The notes below the pieces were generated by a model. The model saw only the letters and a program-made list of their open reading frames with translations. It made no database searches and was not told where the DNA came from. A stretch of 64,000 nucleotides of DNA from Synchiropus splendidus (Eukaryota > Chordata > Actinopteri > Syngnathiformes > Callionymidae), in NCBI RefSeq assembly GCF_027744825.2, contig NC_071347.1:10973501-11037500 (forward strand), read 5' to 3'. Position 1 is the first letter of the stretch. The number at the start of each line of letters is the position of its first letter. Shown here one piece after another: positions 47,517 to 59,939 of this stretch. A program made the translations under genes and the position numbers.

Positions 47517-47700
47517 TGTCAAATTCAAGACCCGGGGGGAGGAAATAAGACTCTCAAGTATTTTACGAGCCTGCAAGAGCATTCAAGCCAGGTATAATGG
47601 TCATTTTAAAAGTGCTAAAAATTCAAACACGTCAATATCACAACCTACAAAAAGCTGTTTACAAGCCACATTCTCAAATGTTAAAATAGAATCTATAGAC
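47517..47700 (+). mobile_element. hAT-type left end, probable remnant
   Basis: GTGTCAAATTCAAGACCCGG is close to the GTGTCAAACTCAAGGCCCGG terminus of a widespread hAT group. The following ~180 bases are AT-rich, and a small frame with a BED-finger-like motif begins at 47710. Confidence 0.5.
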
Positions 47701-47709
47701 CTCCAAAAA

Positions 47710-47883
47710 ATGATGTACCAAGAGGGAAAATTGATGAAAGATTATAAAGCAGTTAAAGAAGGAAAACCAGACTGTGCCCTGTGTTATTCTGTTGCCTGGT
47801 CGAAAGCAAAAGTATTGTTCATCCAGCAACTTGTACTTGGATTGAGACTGACTTGTCCCTTAGGCCTCTACTTAAGATCATAA
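47710..47883 (+). pseudogene. Possible remnant of a hAT transposase BED-finger
   Basis: A 57-codon frame begins MMYQEGKLMKDYKAVKEG and contains YKAVKEGKPDCALCYSVAW. The spacing Y-x2-V-x2-GKP-x-C-x2-C matches the start of BED-type zinc fingers in hAT transposases, where the next residues should lead to a downstream His pair. That second half is absent here. The frame follows a hAT-like terminus by about 190 bases, the expected order. It is short, stops early and could be coincidence. If real it is a dead fragment, not an active gene. Confidence 0.3.
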
Positions 47884-50324
47884 CCATTTCATGAATTAAC
47901 TTTTTGTTCGTTGGTTCCATGTGAAAGTTAAAAATAATTGTTGATAAAACTAATATTTACTGATAACTCTTCCACATACTTTTGGTCTGAGATACAGTGT
48001 TGAAATAGTTTGTGTGTATTCGAAATAAAAGTGAATTGTCATCAGCTCCACAATGTCAACTCTCTGAATATATGACACAGAATAAAGTGCAGTGCTTCAG
48101 ACAAGCAGAGAGACACAGAGAGAGAAGCAATGATTTGGTGTGTTGCTTAATTACATGTTCCAGCAACATCTGTTTTAAGGGGGAAACTGCAACTCTGGCA
48201 CATTAATTCAGTTTGTAATGAATGACTGAATCTCAATGTGGGCCATGAAATCATCAAAAGGGAAAGTAAATGTAGTGTGTGTGTGTGTGTGTGTGCAGCA
48301 CAGTGATGCTTTTCCATCTGTTTTGCGAAAACATTCTGGTTCCAACTCCGCCACCATCTCTACTCTGCAGCCAGAACAAGGAGGGATTCAAGATGGCCTG
48401 GTGCTGATTGGAAAGCCTTTTGAATGGGGGGGAAATGAAACAAAGATGGAGTGGACATTATGCTGCTGAATCTTAGTTAAGGACGCTTCACAAGTGTGTG
48501 ACAGCGTCATTAATCTTGTGAAATTACAGACAGAGAAACCAATACAACGCAATCGCCAGCTGGGAGCATTCATTCATTCATTCACCCTTTTGTTGTGCGC
48601 GTGATTCTCGCTAACACGATGAAATGTTCCGAGACATATGATCATAAATGTACAAATATTGGTTGATCAACAGAATGGCTTGAATCTCCATGGTGATGGG
48701 AGTAAAATATGTTTTATTTTCAGACCTAACTTTAACAGGTGAAATTATTATCAAGTACAAGCCAGATAAAAGACTTACTTTGTCTCGCATTCAACCGCAT
48801 TTATTCAGTTACGAAAGACACATTCTGCTGTTGATATGAGAAAAAAAAAATCTAGAGGAGTCTTGGGTTATTGATCAACGTATTGGGACCACATGCAGCT
48901 CTCTGAAGTTTGGGCAGTTCTCAGGCCATTTCATTGATCTTTTATCCTGAGTAAAGCGTTTTCATCCAAAGGGTTGGGTTGACTGAAATCGCTGTTTCTG
49001 CATACTGAACAGTGTGCAGAAGGCAGTACCATGGATTGTGAGTGAAAACTGTACAAACAATATGACGCTAGAGATTTTGAAACACATTAAAGGGCCCCTG
49101 TTGTGCTACGAGTGGCAGGTTTCGCAAAGTGAAATGTCACCTTTAACATTTTCTGACATGTGGAAGAGCAAAGTTCATCCATTTCTGAATGATGTTTAAA
49201 AATGATGCCAAGACAAAATGTCCTTTTTCAAATAGTATCTTGCCCAGGGTTTCGATATCTTCAAGTAGACTTTCATGTCCCAGAAAGACATCACATCTTG
49301 ACGCACTAGGCGCTGAGAGAGACCCTCCCGGGGTGTTCCAACCCCCCTGCCCAAAATTGCTCACAGGAGGGGAAGCTTTTTATTCCAGTGAAACACCTGT
49401 GTGTCAACCCGCAATTTGATATTAACACAAAAGTCATTTCAATATAGCCACTATTTAACACCATTGTAATAAGAAGGGTTGCCACTTTCTTCAGTCAACA
49501 GATTTCATTACGTCTTCAGTCCTGACATCTGCAAAGCTTTTTGATGTGACCTCAAAGGCTCATGGGACCAAGGACATGCTGTTTTAAATAAGTAGTGCTA
49601 CTTTGTTGAACTACTTTTTAAACAATAAAGAAGGTCGTGACTGAGACACATATGTATATGTATTGTCGGGGTGGGTGGCCGGTGCTGAGCCAGTTTCACA
49701 TTCAAAACATTTCAATACATATAATTTGACGCAGACAACAGTTTCAAAAGTAAATTACTCTGAATTTATGCTACAATATTGAATATTGCATATTGCAGTA
49801 ATGAGTAGTAAAATCTATAAATTAATGTTAAATAAAACATATTGAAATGTATCACAGTAGTCACATTCAAATAGCAGTCAGACATTTCAGTTCAAAATAA
49901 CTAAAATTCATTTTAAAATGTTTGTGTGACAACATTTAAGATACTAGTTTTCTGTTTTCAGAACTAAGAGTTAAGCTGTGTGGGTTTATAGGAGGGTACT
50001 CTACACATTACTCGCTGTTACTCACTGTCACAAATGTCTACGTGATGAACATTTTGTTTATTTCTTTTATTTTTTTCTCCAAATCCCAAGACTCCACCTG
50101 TCAGTCAGCCGCACACAGCGCCCAGTAGCGCCGTCGGACTCGGCATCATGGCGGTACAGCAGTGATATATAAATCCTTCTCAGTTCTGGGCGCAGGTTGA
50201 GTGAGCCCCAACATCTCTTTGTTTATCACACAGAGGAGAAGCTATTGCTGTATCTGGAGCTTTAACAAGTGTCAATGGTAACGATTTCTGCCCCCTAAAA
50301 GTACAAACCTAATGTTCATAATTT
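47884..50324. other. Intergenic sequence, no gene seen
   Basis: Unique sequence with a (GT)n run at 48275-48294. 49090-49420 starts with AAAGGGCCCCTGTTGTGC and may be part of an unrecognised dispersed repeat. Other stretches show nothing. Overlapping + and - frames at 49140-49420 lack domains. Confidence 0.5.
48275..48294 (+). repeat. (GT)n microsatellite
   Basis: A short pure GT run of about ten units. Confidence 0.92.
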
Positions 50325-50812
50325 TACCGTAATTTCCGGACTATAGAGCGCACCGGAGTATTAGCCGCACCCACTAAACCCACAACAACCCACATTCATA
50401 CTGTGTGTCATGTCTGTGCTGTAGAAAGGTCAGTGGTACACATGGGTTTTTTAAAACTAGTTTTGACAACTAGCATCGAGACTGACTGATGAAACAAACT
50501 GTGCAATGTTCTGAACTTGAATCATGAACTCATCACATCTTTTATTCACATTAAAGCGCTCAAATTGCGCCCACATGCCCAAAGTTGCGGCACCACAGTC
50601 GGTCGCAGCAGCTGCTTCTCGACCCCAGACCTCCAGGAGATGGGCTCTGTTGGCGAAGCTGCCGAGACACGAGTTAAAACAAAAAAAATAAAAAGTCTCT
50701 GATGTCATTGCCTCCAATTTCATCTGATTTCAGCCTGTAAAAACTCATATATTAGCCGTGTATAAGCCGCTGGTCTCAGAGCGGGGGAAAAAAGTTGCAG
50801 CTTAAAAAATGA
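50325..50812. mobile_element. Common fish MITE with CCGTAATTTCCGGACTATA end
   Basis: The left end ACCGTAATTTCCGGACTATA, followed by AGCGCACC and TTAGCCGCACCCACTAAA, and a right part with TTAGCCGTGTATAAGCCGC, mark a widespread teleost non-autonomous DNA transposon whose copies carry several AAGCCGC motifs. The superfamily is uncertain to me. The reverse frame at 50457-50723 is the usual interior of this repeat, not a gene. Confidence 0.6.
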
Positions 50813-51768
50813 TGGTACTTTGGATTTTAAAATTATCAATATATTCATTTTCTAAAGTCTTCAACATACTCTAGCGAGTGGTGGGGCGTCCTCTACTGAC
50901 CAGCCACCACTGGTATTTGACTTTCTTCAAGACCCCACTACGAGGGCTCGATGGATTCCTTGTTTTTTAGATGGCAGCTGCAGGACTCACCACCAGACTC
51001 ACTCTTTATGCAGCCAGTTTACAAGCATTTTTAATGAGCAAGATTTCCCAGCAAACGGTTCTCTCTCACCCATAGGACAAATATGCGTGCGGCATCTCAC
51101 ATATTTCCTGATTGAATGGTGGAACTTGGAAGCATCAAGAGAACACTGTTGCAATAAAGAAAGCAATAATCACGACGTGTGAGGATGGCACCTGTGCCTC
51201 TGCTCTCATGACACTGAAGTGTGCTGGCATTAGTTCCTACACTTATATGCTTCTGTGTATGTTATTCCCATTCCCTGAAATGTAATAAGAATAACAAGAA
51301 ATAAATCTCTTTTTTCAATCTTGGTTTATAAACGGCCTCTTCAGTGTTTATAAACTGAAGATTGGTGATAATAATAATGGAATGGCGTAGTGGTTGAGTG
51401 GACGACATACTGTATTGTATTAGACTAACAAAATACATTTGTCAGAAATCGGTCATTTCAATTATATAAAACTAAAAAAAATGAATTAACTATTTTATTT
51501 GTGTTTTTATTTTGTCATTTTTGGCCAATGCTGGATGGAAACATGCCCTCAAAAAGCTCTGTATGAGGCCTGAGTGTTGCACAGTGCCAAGGCCTGCGAT
51601 AGAAAAAGTAAACAGCTTGTGTTTTTGAGTCAGATTCGTGGAAGTTGACACACTTGCATTAACAATGATCCTTTCTCAAGAGTAGTGTTCACTTTCTGTA
51701 CCCTCATCAGTGGAAAACATTTCTAACTTTGACGTTTATAATGGCTGTATACATTTATTGACACTCTC
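50813..51768. other. Intergenic sequence, no gene seen
   Basis: AT-rich unique sequence. No frame, RNA gene or terminal repeat is recognised. Confidence 0.5.
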
Positions 51769-51880
51769 AGACTTAGACTGAGACTTTCTTTATTGTCATT
51801 GCACAAAAACATATCACTGTATTATGGCAACGAAATTTCGGTCTGAGGCCTCCGGATTCCAAAAACAAAAACTATATGTA
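51769..51880 (-). mobile_element. LINE 3' tail fragment (reverse), copy 2
   Basis: AGACTTAGACTGAGACTTTC, TATTGTCATTGCACAAAAAC, GGCAACGAAATTTCGG and CTGAGGCCTCCGG match the copy at 45321-45430 almost throughout. Both are short 5'-truncated tails inserted in the same relative orientation. Confidence 0.7.
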
Positions 51881-53187
51881 CAAAAATGAATGATCTTGTA
51901 CAGGATAATATGATTATTCTAGTAGTATACCACTTTTTCCAAAATACAGAACAACACCACCGAATGTGGCCAATATCTATAGTGAATTCCTGTTGTTTGC
52001 CACTCTTTTACCAAAGATTAAAGTGAGAACTGGAAAAGACACACATACAACAAACATCACCTTTCATCATAGCCATCACTAAAAACCTTCAAACCCTTCT
52101 CCGGCTTTTTGTTATTCCACAGATTTGTTCCTATTTAAAACAGATAAAAAAAAGCTTCCTCTTCTCTGCTGCTCTGCAGCAGGAGACCTCTTGGCATCTG
52201 GAGTGACAGGCTGACTTCAGTGTGTTAAGATGCTCATATGAATTCTGATCACTCACTCTTGTAGTCTGGGGGATTTCTGCCCATCAGCGGCGTCAAGTGG
52301 TCCTCCACACATGGCCATGTCAAGGGGCAGGCAGTAAAACCCAGGCAAATGGGGCTGGCATGGTAGTCGAAACCAGTTTCTAGTTGACACGTCCTGTCCA
52401 ATGTAATAGCGCTACAAGATGCTTTCTGTTGGTTAATAAATAGGGAGCTTTTAATCCAACCTGTGGGAAGGGGCACATCATCACTGCATGTCATGTTATG
52501 GTATATTCATCTGTTTACACCTCAATTGTCTTGTGCTTATCTGAGAATGTGTCATTGGGGCATCCTAAGCAAAGAGGCTTGCTCTCCTGGAAATCCTTGG
52601 TTTCATCTGGAGGAATACTGAGGGGCTACCAGCAAAGCTTCGAGGTTTAATCCCTCCGACAGGTTGCCTCAAGGCGTCAGCTCTGGGCAGATGAAGACAG
52701 AGTCTTATCCACACCAAGTTTTAGGATTACAAAACCAGCGTTTTTTAGTCACTGGAGGTGCAGGTTTTTGAAACGGGCTCCAGATCCCATGGATTTGACA
52801 ACACGGGTCCTCATCTGTACCAAGCAAACTTTCATAGTGTATGTATAATGGGCCACAGATCTTCTCACTGTGCTAAAAGCAAACCAACCGGACCCATAAA
52901 GTCATGGCACGGAAACAGATTTGAACGGAAAAGTGTCACTTCTGTGCGGACCACGACTAAGATCCAGACTAACCAAGGGACATCCTGACTCGGTGTCACC
53001 TCAACTTGTGGTTATTCAACTCCCCAAGACATGCTTGAGAAGAGAGACCGCCGCCTAAGTTCGAGTTCATTCTTTGAGTCACTACACTAAAGCACATCGC
53101 CCATGAGGTGAGCATTTTGGCTCTCCTTCTTTGGCTCCTTAAAGGTGACCTCCAACTGCAGCCTAAATCATCTCTCTCTTTGCAGTA
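51881..53187. other. Intergenic sequence, no gene seen
   Basis: 52190-52500 and 52560-53000 have balanced composition but only short frames without domains. No repeat is recognised. Confidence 0.5.
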
Positions 53188-53326
53188 GTGTTGTAGCACT
53201 GGAGATTGGTCTCTTTTTTTACGGTCTCGATCTTGGTCTTGAATGCATTTTTACTAGTCTCGGTCTCACTACTCTTCCATCTCGATAGTGTCTTGCTCTC
53301 GGTTGGTGTGGTCTCGATTACAACAC
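53188..53326. mobile_element. Short MITE with GTGTTGTA ends
   Basis: A 139-bp element has ends GTGTTGTA (53188-53195) and TACAACAC (53319-53326). The interior is made of repeated GGTCTCG, TCTTGGTCTTG and TCTCGGTTGG motifs, matching a very common fish non-autonomous repeat built on 'GACCGAGACC'-like units. Superfamily is not determined. Confidence 0.65.
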
Positions 53327-55200
53327 AACTTTGTAGCATCTTTCTAGGCCTGTAAGATTTAGGTTTTTTTTTTTCCTGTTTTGGGCCTTCAACACGACGA
53401 GTCTGGCTAACGTCGCAGAGACGTCTCCCCCCTCTGTCCCTTCCTTTCTCTCCTCCAGTGTGAATATTTGGCTCAGGAGAGTGATGATACTGTCTACTCT
53501 GCTAAGACTCCTCTTGCTTGACGTCTTGACACGAGGAGAAGGATGTTCCTGTCTGTCTCGTCACATCACAGCCGTCCCGATTCGGATCCCACCCATCCAA
53601 CACCCTGTGATGCCTCTCTTTAAAAAGCTGCCCGTCCATCATAAACATCCTGCCTTTTTATGTTCCAGCCTGCAAGCGAAGGGGAAAGAGAGGAATCAGC
53701 TCCCTCCAAAACATGAGCTGACAAGTGCTCAGCAGACTGACGTGACATCAGAGGAGCAGTGCGGCAGACGTTTCACTGAATTTCTATAACAAGGTAATAT
53801 TACAATTATCAGTCACTCAGCAAATGCACCGAGTCATAAAAATATTCCAGAATAATTCCATCACCCTGTAATTGGAGATCTTAGCACAAACAAACTGTCT
53901 GTGCCGGGTGTCCGTCATCCATCATCCGTTAAAAGAAAACTTGGTTTGTCCTCTTTAATTCAGAATAGCACCACATTGATTGTTGGATTCACTAAGGACT
54001 TTAAGTCAACAAATTACTCAGTTTGTTTAATGCTACTAGTACAAAAAACAACCCAAAAACATGTAAGGTTACTGCTGCGATAACACAATCTAATACATCC
54101 ACACTGCCATTTACTTGTTCATAAAGTTGTGTGTCTTTGTGCATGATTTATCTGTTTTTTACCCTTCTTTCCAACAAATAACAAAAAAAATAAATAAATA
54201 AAAACTTTTTTTATTTACAGATTGTTGGCACCATTCATTTCTCTTACTTTCTCTGATTTTGCTTTGTGGATTAACCAAGTAGTCAGCTCAGTTGACCTAA
54301 ATCTTTGTTCTTTTTCTTTTGTTTTGTTGCATTTTTTTGCATAATGGTTTCTAAAGTAAACACAGAGAGCTGCAGTGTAAGGTCTAAATAAAGACCGGGA
54401 TTCATTAATGAACTTATCCTGGAGAAAAGAGGCCGATGGAAATGTCCTTGGTAATGTGTTGCTTCTGTAAATTCAGCTTTGTTTAATTTAACGTTTGTTT
54501 TGTTGTTGTTTGGTTTATAATAAAATGTTTTATTTCCTTTTCTTTACTCTCAAACGTCTTATAATGCAGATGAAACACAAAACATTTTGCAAATCTCCCA
54601 TTATTTTTTTCATTTGAAATGTAAGATACTTCAGTAGTCTTGTCTTTATTGTTCATATAAGGCGATTCATTTCAATTTTAAAAGTATAAACAGATTTTTT
54701 TTTCATTTTTTTATGTTTTTTGATGTACATAAATCACTGCCTTTTGTTTTCAAAACATCCATCACATTTGGAATGATTTTTTCCATCTTGTAAATAATAA
54801 TAATAATAATAATAATAGTATTTATTTCCATTGTTTTAAATAAGAATTTGCCGACCAGCACAGAAACAGTTGTTAAGATCTGCAGATCTACATTTATAGC
54901 TTAATAGCAAGCCCCAGAGAACATGGTATGTTTTAAAATAATATCACAATAATACAACAAAACATTTAGATGTTTCCTTTTCTTGTCAAAATCAACTCGA
55001 TTTACTGCAACATCGCTCAAACGTCCCTGATAGTATGCTCCATTTTGTATTTTTAAATAGACCTGAACTACATTCAACATCGACAAATATCGATATTGTT
55101 GGCTACCTTATCTTCAAATTCTCATAAAAATTCAACACCAAGCCCCAAAAAAAGTCAAAGCGCTCATTTAATCAATCTTTTGGGAAATGTTCCTAAATTA
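53327..55200. other. Intergenic sequence, no gene seen
   Basis: A 109-codon + frame at 53460-53789 shows no domain. 53820-55200 is AT-rich with long T- and A-runs and an (AAT)n run at 54793-54818. Confidence 0.5.
54793..54818 (+). repeat. (AAT)n microsatellite
   Basis: About eight AAT units in an AT-rich region. Confidence 0.9.
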
Positions 55201-55540
55201 AAACCTTCACCTTGACTTCATCTAAATGTAAAACTGTCAATAAAGCAGATATTAATAGGGGAGGGCGTGCAGCCATTCATAATCTACCTGAATATTTTAA
55301 GAGGGTCTTTTGGGCAAAGAGGCAGGAAAAGTAGAGTGAGACTTGATCAATCGTCGCCGACCTGCCTCTGCAATCAGCGCGGCGCTAATTGAAATGGCTT
55401 GGACTCATTTACCCTGCCTCAATGATGAACCTTATCGCAGATATCCATTAATGACTCACCACAAAATAATACAATCCTTTGTCTCCCAAATGTCTCCTGG
55501 CGTGTCCACGCGGGGAGTGGGCTGTCTGCGGCGGCTCAGT
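55200..55540. promoter_or_regulatory. Candidate conserved non-coding element
   Basis: A non-repetitive block with TCAATAAAGCAGATATTAAT, CATTCATAATC, TGATCAATCGTCGCC, TCAGCGCGGCGCTAATTGAA, GCAGATATCCATTAATGAC and similar TAAT/ATTA, GATA and Hox-like cores, on a CpG-containing background set in AT-rich surroundings. The 87-codon frame inside has no domain. This is the density of sites expected of a developmental enhancer, but conservation was not tested. Confidence 0.4.
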
Positions 55541-57237
55541 AGAAATGTTAAGGAGACCTTTTCAGTGTCTGACCTCATCACTTGGGTGAATGTTAATGTT
55601 TTTTAATGAAGACACCGACTGGAAGCGAACTGCTCAGCTTGATCGCAGAGTCAGGCGCAAAAAAAAAAACAAAACTAACTGGGATATTGACAACAGAGGC
55701 AACGCAGTTTTTTTGCCTCGAGGAGAAAAACGCCCCGTGACGGAAATATGCGGACGTCAACTGCTTAAAACTAAACCAGATTAAAGTGAACTGTTATTTT
55801 AAGAGTGCGTTTGCAGGGTCTTCATCACATGTCCACCTTTGTCTTCCAGCTGAGCTATTTTCAGTCAAGGGCTAATGAATCGGGGATATGGAAAAGGTTC
55901 CTCTGCCCTGTGTGAGGAATGGTAAGGGATTATTTTAGAATGAAGATCAATGACAGTGAGAGCAGGAGGAGGAGGAGGAGGAGGAAGAGGAGCATGTGTC
56001 CTGATGTAAGATGAGTGTACAAGCCAAGGCCAAAGGCAAGAGCTTCATCTCGCCAATTCACCGTACAGGAGTGGAAATGACTTGTGCCGTACATAGCTGA
56101 CTTGAACAAATGAAGAGCCGGTTATTAATAGGCGTTGATGCATTTATTAAACAGCATGAATAAAAGGTAGTTTTAATTATGGATCCCTTTTAAAAATCTG
56201 TTTGGCTTTGGTGAGATTTACTATGTTTCACCTCTGTTGGATACGTTAAAAAAAGAAGAAAAAGAAGAAAATATGCAGAGTGCTGGATGGTGTTGTAACA
56301 ATCCGCTGATGGAGTTGAGGTATCTGCAATGTTGTTTAGGACTGAGGACTTTGTCAGAGTCTGTTGTGTTGAAGGCAAAGGTGACAAAACGCTGGAGATC
56401 ATCTGGATGTTTTTCCAGTATGCTCCCCGAGATGATGCTACCTAAATGTTTTATTTGGACACAAAATGATTCCTCATTGATTTTGGAAACATAGTCACGC
56501 AGAAAACATAAGCACTGCTGCCTCCTCGCTCTTATTCATCACATCACTTGAATGAAAAGATACTCTGTTGAGAGGACTGAAAAGTTGCCTCCAGTGGGAG
56601 ATTGGTTCAAAAGGGGGGCATCTGTTGTGTTTCATTGCTGCTTAAAGCTTAAATGAACTGCGTGACCCACTTCCTAAAGCTAAGGACAGCAGCGTGAATT
56701 CAAATCTTAACAGCTACGTCACTGGAGCATGGCTTGCAAAATGACTTGCTGGACTACATGCATCGAAGCATAGCTGACCCACCACTAGTGATCTTCCAGC
56801 TGTAGTTGTAGATTTGATGTGGCGGCCATGTCACTCGTACAATGTTGTGTGCATCCGCTTCGCAAACAGAGTGGGAACACTCTTTGAAGCAATTCTTTTC
56901 CACATATTCTCAGTCAATCTGTTTGCTTGCTCAGCAGACTGAAGGCCCTGTGCTGAAGCAAACCGCTCCAGGTATGTGTCCTGTTGCATCCTTGATGACT
57001 GGCAAGTTGTTGTGGGCATGTTCGAGAGGGAGGAGGTCCTGGGGTCGACCCAGGCCCGATGGAGAAATTACAACCTAGAGTGCCCTGGAGCACAATATGT
57101 CTGGGGTGACAGAGACTTACTGCTTCCACCGCATTGTGACTTTGTATATGCAGAAGAATATTGGTGGATGATTGTGCAGTTAAAACGGCACCACAAGAGG
57201 CATTTGACCACTTACAACACTGCTTTGTTGATAATGT
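55541..57237. other. Intergenic sequence, no gene seen
   Basis: It contains a (GGA)n run at 55961-55991 and otherwise mixed unique sequence. Overlapping frames on both strands at 56840-57240 lack domains. Confidence 0.5.
55961..55991 (+). repeat. (GGA)n purine repeat
   Basis: About ten GGA/GGAAGA units, a polypurine tract that could adopt non-B structure. Confidence 0.9.
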
Positions 57238-57345
57238 GAATCAGAATCACCCTCATGTTCATTGTCAGTGTGGATCACAGCAACTAGGAAAGAGCTTTGG
57301 AATAACGTCCGATCATGGACAAAAACATCATGATAATAATAAATA
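57238..57345 (-). mobile_element. LINE (L2-like) 3' tail, reverse
   Basis: GAATCAGAATCACC followed by TTCATTGTCAGTGTG is the reverse complement of the ...ATTCTGATTC tail of fish L2 LINEs, the same group as 16566-16608. About 100 bases are recognisable. Confidence 0.55.
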
Positions 57346-58814
57346 AAATCCAAATATAAATACAGATAAACAGTAACAATTGAAGTAACTAATAAACAAA
57401 TAACCCACAAACAACAACATCAGTCGTCACAGAGGACATTAACAAGTTATAGAACATTCTTTTTGGGCTTCTTTTATGTACAGGCGTCTTGAGTATGTTG
57501 TATATTTCCTATCCTGCAGGTTATAGACAACGTCCTTTCGCTCTTTTCAAACTTTATTTTCACCTTTCTATGCCACTTGATGAAAATCGTCAGCTAGATT
57601 CTTTCCGTTGAAATCACTTGAAGAGGAATTTGATCTCTGTCATTCTTTCCTTCCACCTCACTTCATGTGTTATGTCTGCGGCTGAATTGATGACTCCACT
57701 TCGATGATGGCGGAAAGTCTTTTTTTTTTTTTTAATCCTCCCCTGGATGAATGAAAAGCTCCACAAAATTATTTTTTAGAGGGCAATGTACATAAATATG
57801 CAACACCTTATATGAAACCTTTCCGAATAATTGTGCTGCTTGCTATGTTTGTGATGCACATAACATTAGTGTGTTTTGTTCTGAGCATGTTTCATGTTCT
57901 ACGTCATTATTCAACACTGCAGGTGGCATTTCAACTGGTGCTGAGGGTTAGCTCAGCAAAAAGAGACTTTTTTTTTTTAGTTTTATTTATTGTGTAGTTT
58001 ATTTTCATTGCGCTCGTTGTTAGCGCAACACAATGTTAATATTTCAGGAACAAGTTCCCGCCCCGGCCCTTTTGTTGTCCGAGGGGACTCCTGTGCTGAC
58101 AATGGTGTCACCGCTCCCCTGGGGGGACACCTCCGAGTGATTTGTGGTCTGGGAAGACTGATGAACTGCTGTTGCCACCCTGTTTCTTTGCAAGATCAAT
58201 TCTACATGTAGCAGTGCTCTTTATGAATGATAGAGACCTCCTGAAGCCATCCATACAGCTGCCCAAAGACCCGGCCCCGGCCCCCTTAGCACCTACAAGG
58301 CAGGAATAAAGCAATCGCTCTTCTCAACAGGACCATGAATTACGCACTCACACCCACGCACGGACATGGCCACATGAATACACAGATTAGCCAACAAACT
58401 ACACAAACGCTGACCAACATTTATCTATTCGCTGGGCATTAATGGGAAACATTCAGCCCTTTTAATCAAGATCAACGAAATCAATAGAAGAAAAACTTCC
58501 ACTCAAGATGATTAATAAATGACTCCTTAACTGCTGAACAAAATGTCTTCATCTACCATACACACTGACTGCAGTTTTTGGGTCCCAAATCTCCAAGTTG
58601 GGATGTTTTGAAAAACAGTTTTACTAGTTTAAGGAAAGCACTGAAAGTACTGAAAAGTTGAACACTTGCCTTTAACACAATGTGTTTGCCAAGTGACAGA
58701 AAATGTGGATACACAAGAGCAAGGCTGCCAACTCTCACGCAATCGCATTGAGACAATCTAAAATGAGGGTTGTCTCATTCCACACTTCAGAGTTGTCACG
58801 CAATGGTTGGTGTT
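57346..58814. other. Intergenic sequence, no gene seen
   Basis: AT-rich sequence to 58000, then a more balanced block at 58040-58320 (CCCGCCCCGGCCC, GGGGACACCTCCGAG) that could be a conserved non-coding element. No gene is supported. Confidence 0.45.
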
Positions 58815-58822
58815 CTTGGAAT

Positions 58823-59931
58823 CAGTGTTGTTTTTGGCAGCAATTTCAGTTGATCTTTTTTCAGTTTTCAGTCCTAGTACTCGTCTTTTGGACGAAAATG
58901 CTGATTCGTTTTAGTCACATTTTATTCATGCTTACTTCTAACAGTTTTTATCTAGTTTAAGTCACGGGAAACTCAATGACATTTTTGTAGGGGAGAAAGG
59001 ATTATAATAAAAATAATAATAATAATAATTAGTCATGAAAAATAAAAGACGGGATACAATTACTAAATTTGCTGATGTATTCAAATTAATGTAGGTACAT
59101 CAACTATATTAAGATATGAATATCTATGAAATATACATGTACATGTGTGCTTACATATTATGTATACAATACGTACTTATATTTATGATGAATTGTATCA
59201 TGTTTCAACATGTCACTTCAGAATAAAATGGCCTTAACAATTAAGCAAGCAATACAACTTAATTTTTGATTATTTTTGTTATTAACCACATGATGGTGCA
59301 CAACACATTGAACATTGGCTGAAATTGTAATGTATCTTAACCTCTGAGTTTGTTTTGTTTAATTCATTTGTGCTAGCCACAACATCGCTGGATGCAGGAA
59401 TATGCTACTGAATGAAGACGTTAGCACAACCAAACTAAGTTGGAGATCATCAATTTAAGCCTATTATCAGTTCACTTGAGCCAAGAGGTATGTGGGAAAC
59501 GTTGTGTACATATCACAACTAATGCTCGACCTGTAGTATTAACATATGGTGTGTTGACTGCACTTGTGGTGAATTACAAATCTCACCACTGTTAACCCTC
59601 AGGAGCCGCATTTTATCGCCAGCCTGTTCCTCCGCAACACAATTGGTGCAATGCTATAGTCTATCAGTGAACATAAACCCAGGCGGGTTGTGGGAGCGTA
59701 CAAATTTTGGGCGCTTCGTCTGATACATATCAAAGATCACACGCATAGAAATGTCACATACTTTGAATGTCTGACATGACAGCTACATACATTTCCGTGT
59801 CATCTCTTTGTTGAAAACTCACAGACCAAAGCGTCGCGTTATCGTGAACATGCTTAGTTTGTTATCGTCATGAAAAAGGAGTTGTCAATGAAATATTTTC
59901 GTCATTATCATCGTTGATGAAAACAACACTG
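58823..59931. mobile_element. hAT-family non-autonomous element, 1.1 kb, with perfect target duplication
   Basis: This 1,109-bp element begins CAGTGTTGTTTTTGG and ends AAAACAACACTG. It is flanked on both sides by CTTGGAAT (58815-58822 and 59932-59939), a perfect 8-bp duplication diagnostic of hAT insertion. The ends are typical of a widespread fish hAT family with GACGAAAAT-type subterminal motifs (TGGACGAAAATGCTG near 58888, TTTTCGTCATTATC near 59896). The interior is AT-rich with a short (AAT)n run at about 59006-59028 and no transposase frame. Confidence 0.92.
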
Positions 59932-59939
59932 CTTGGAAT

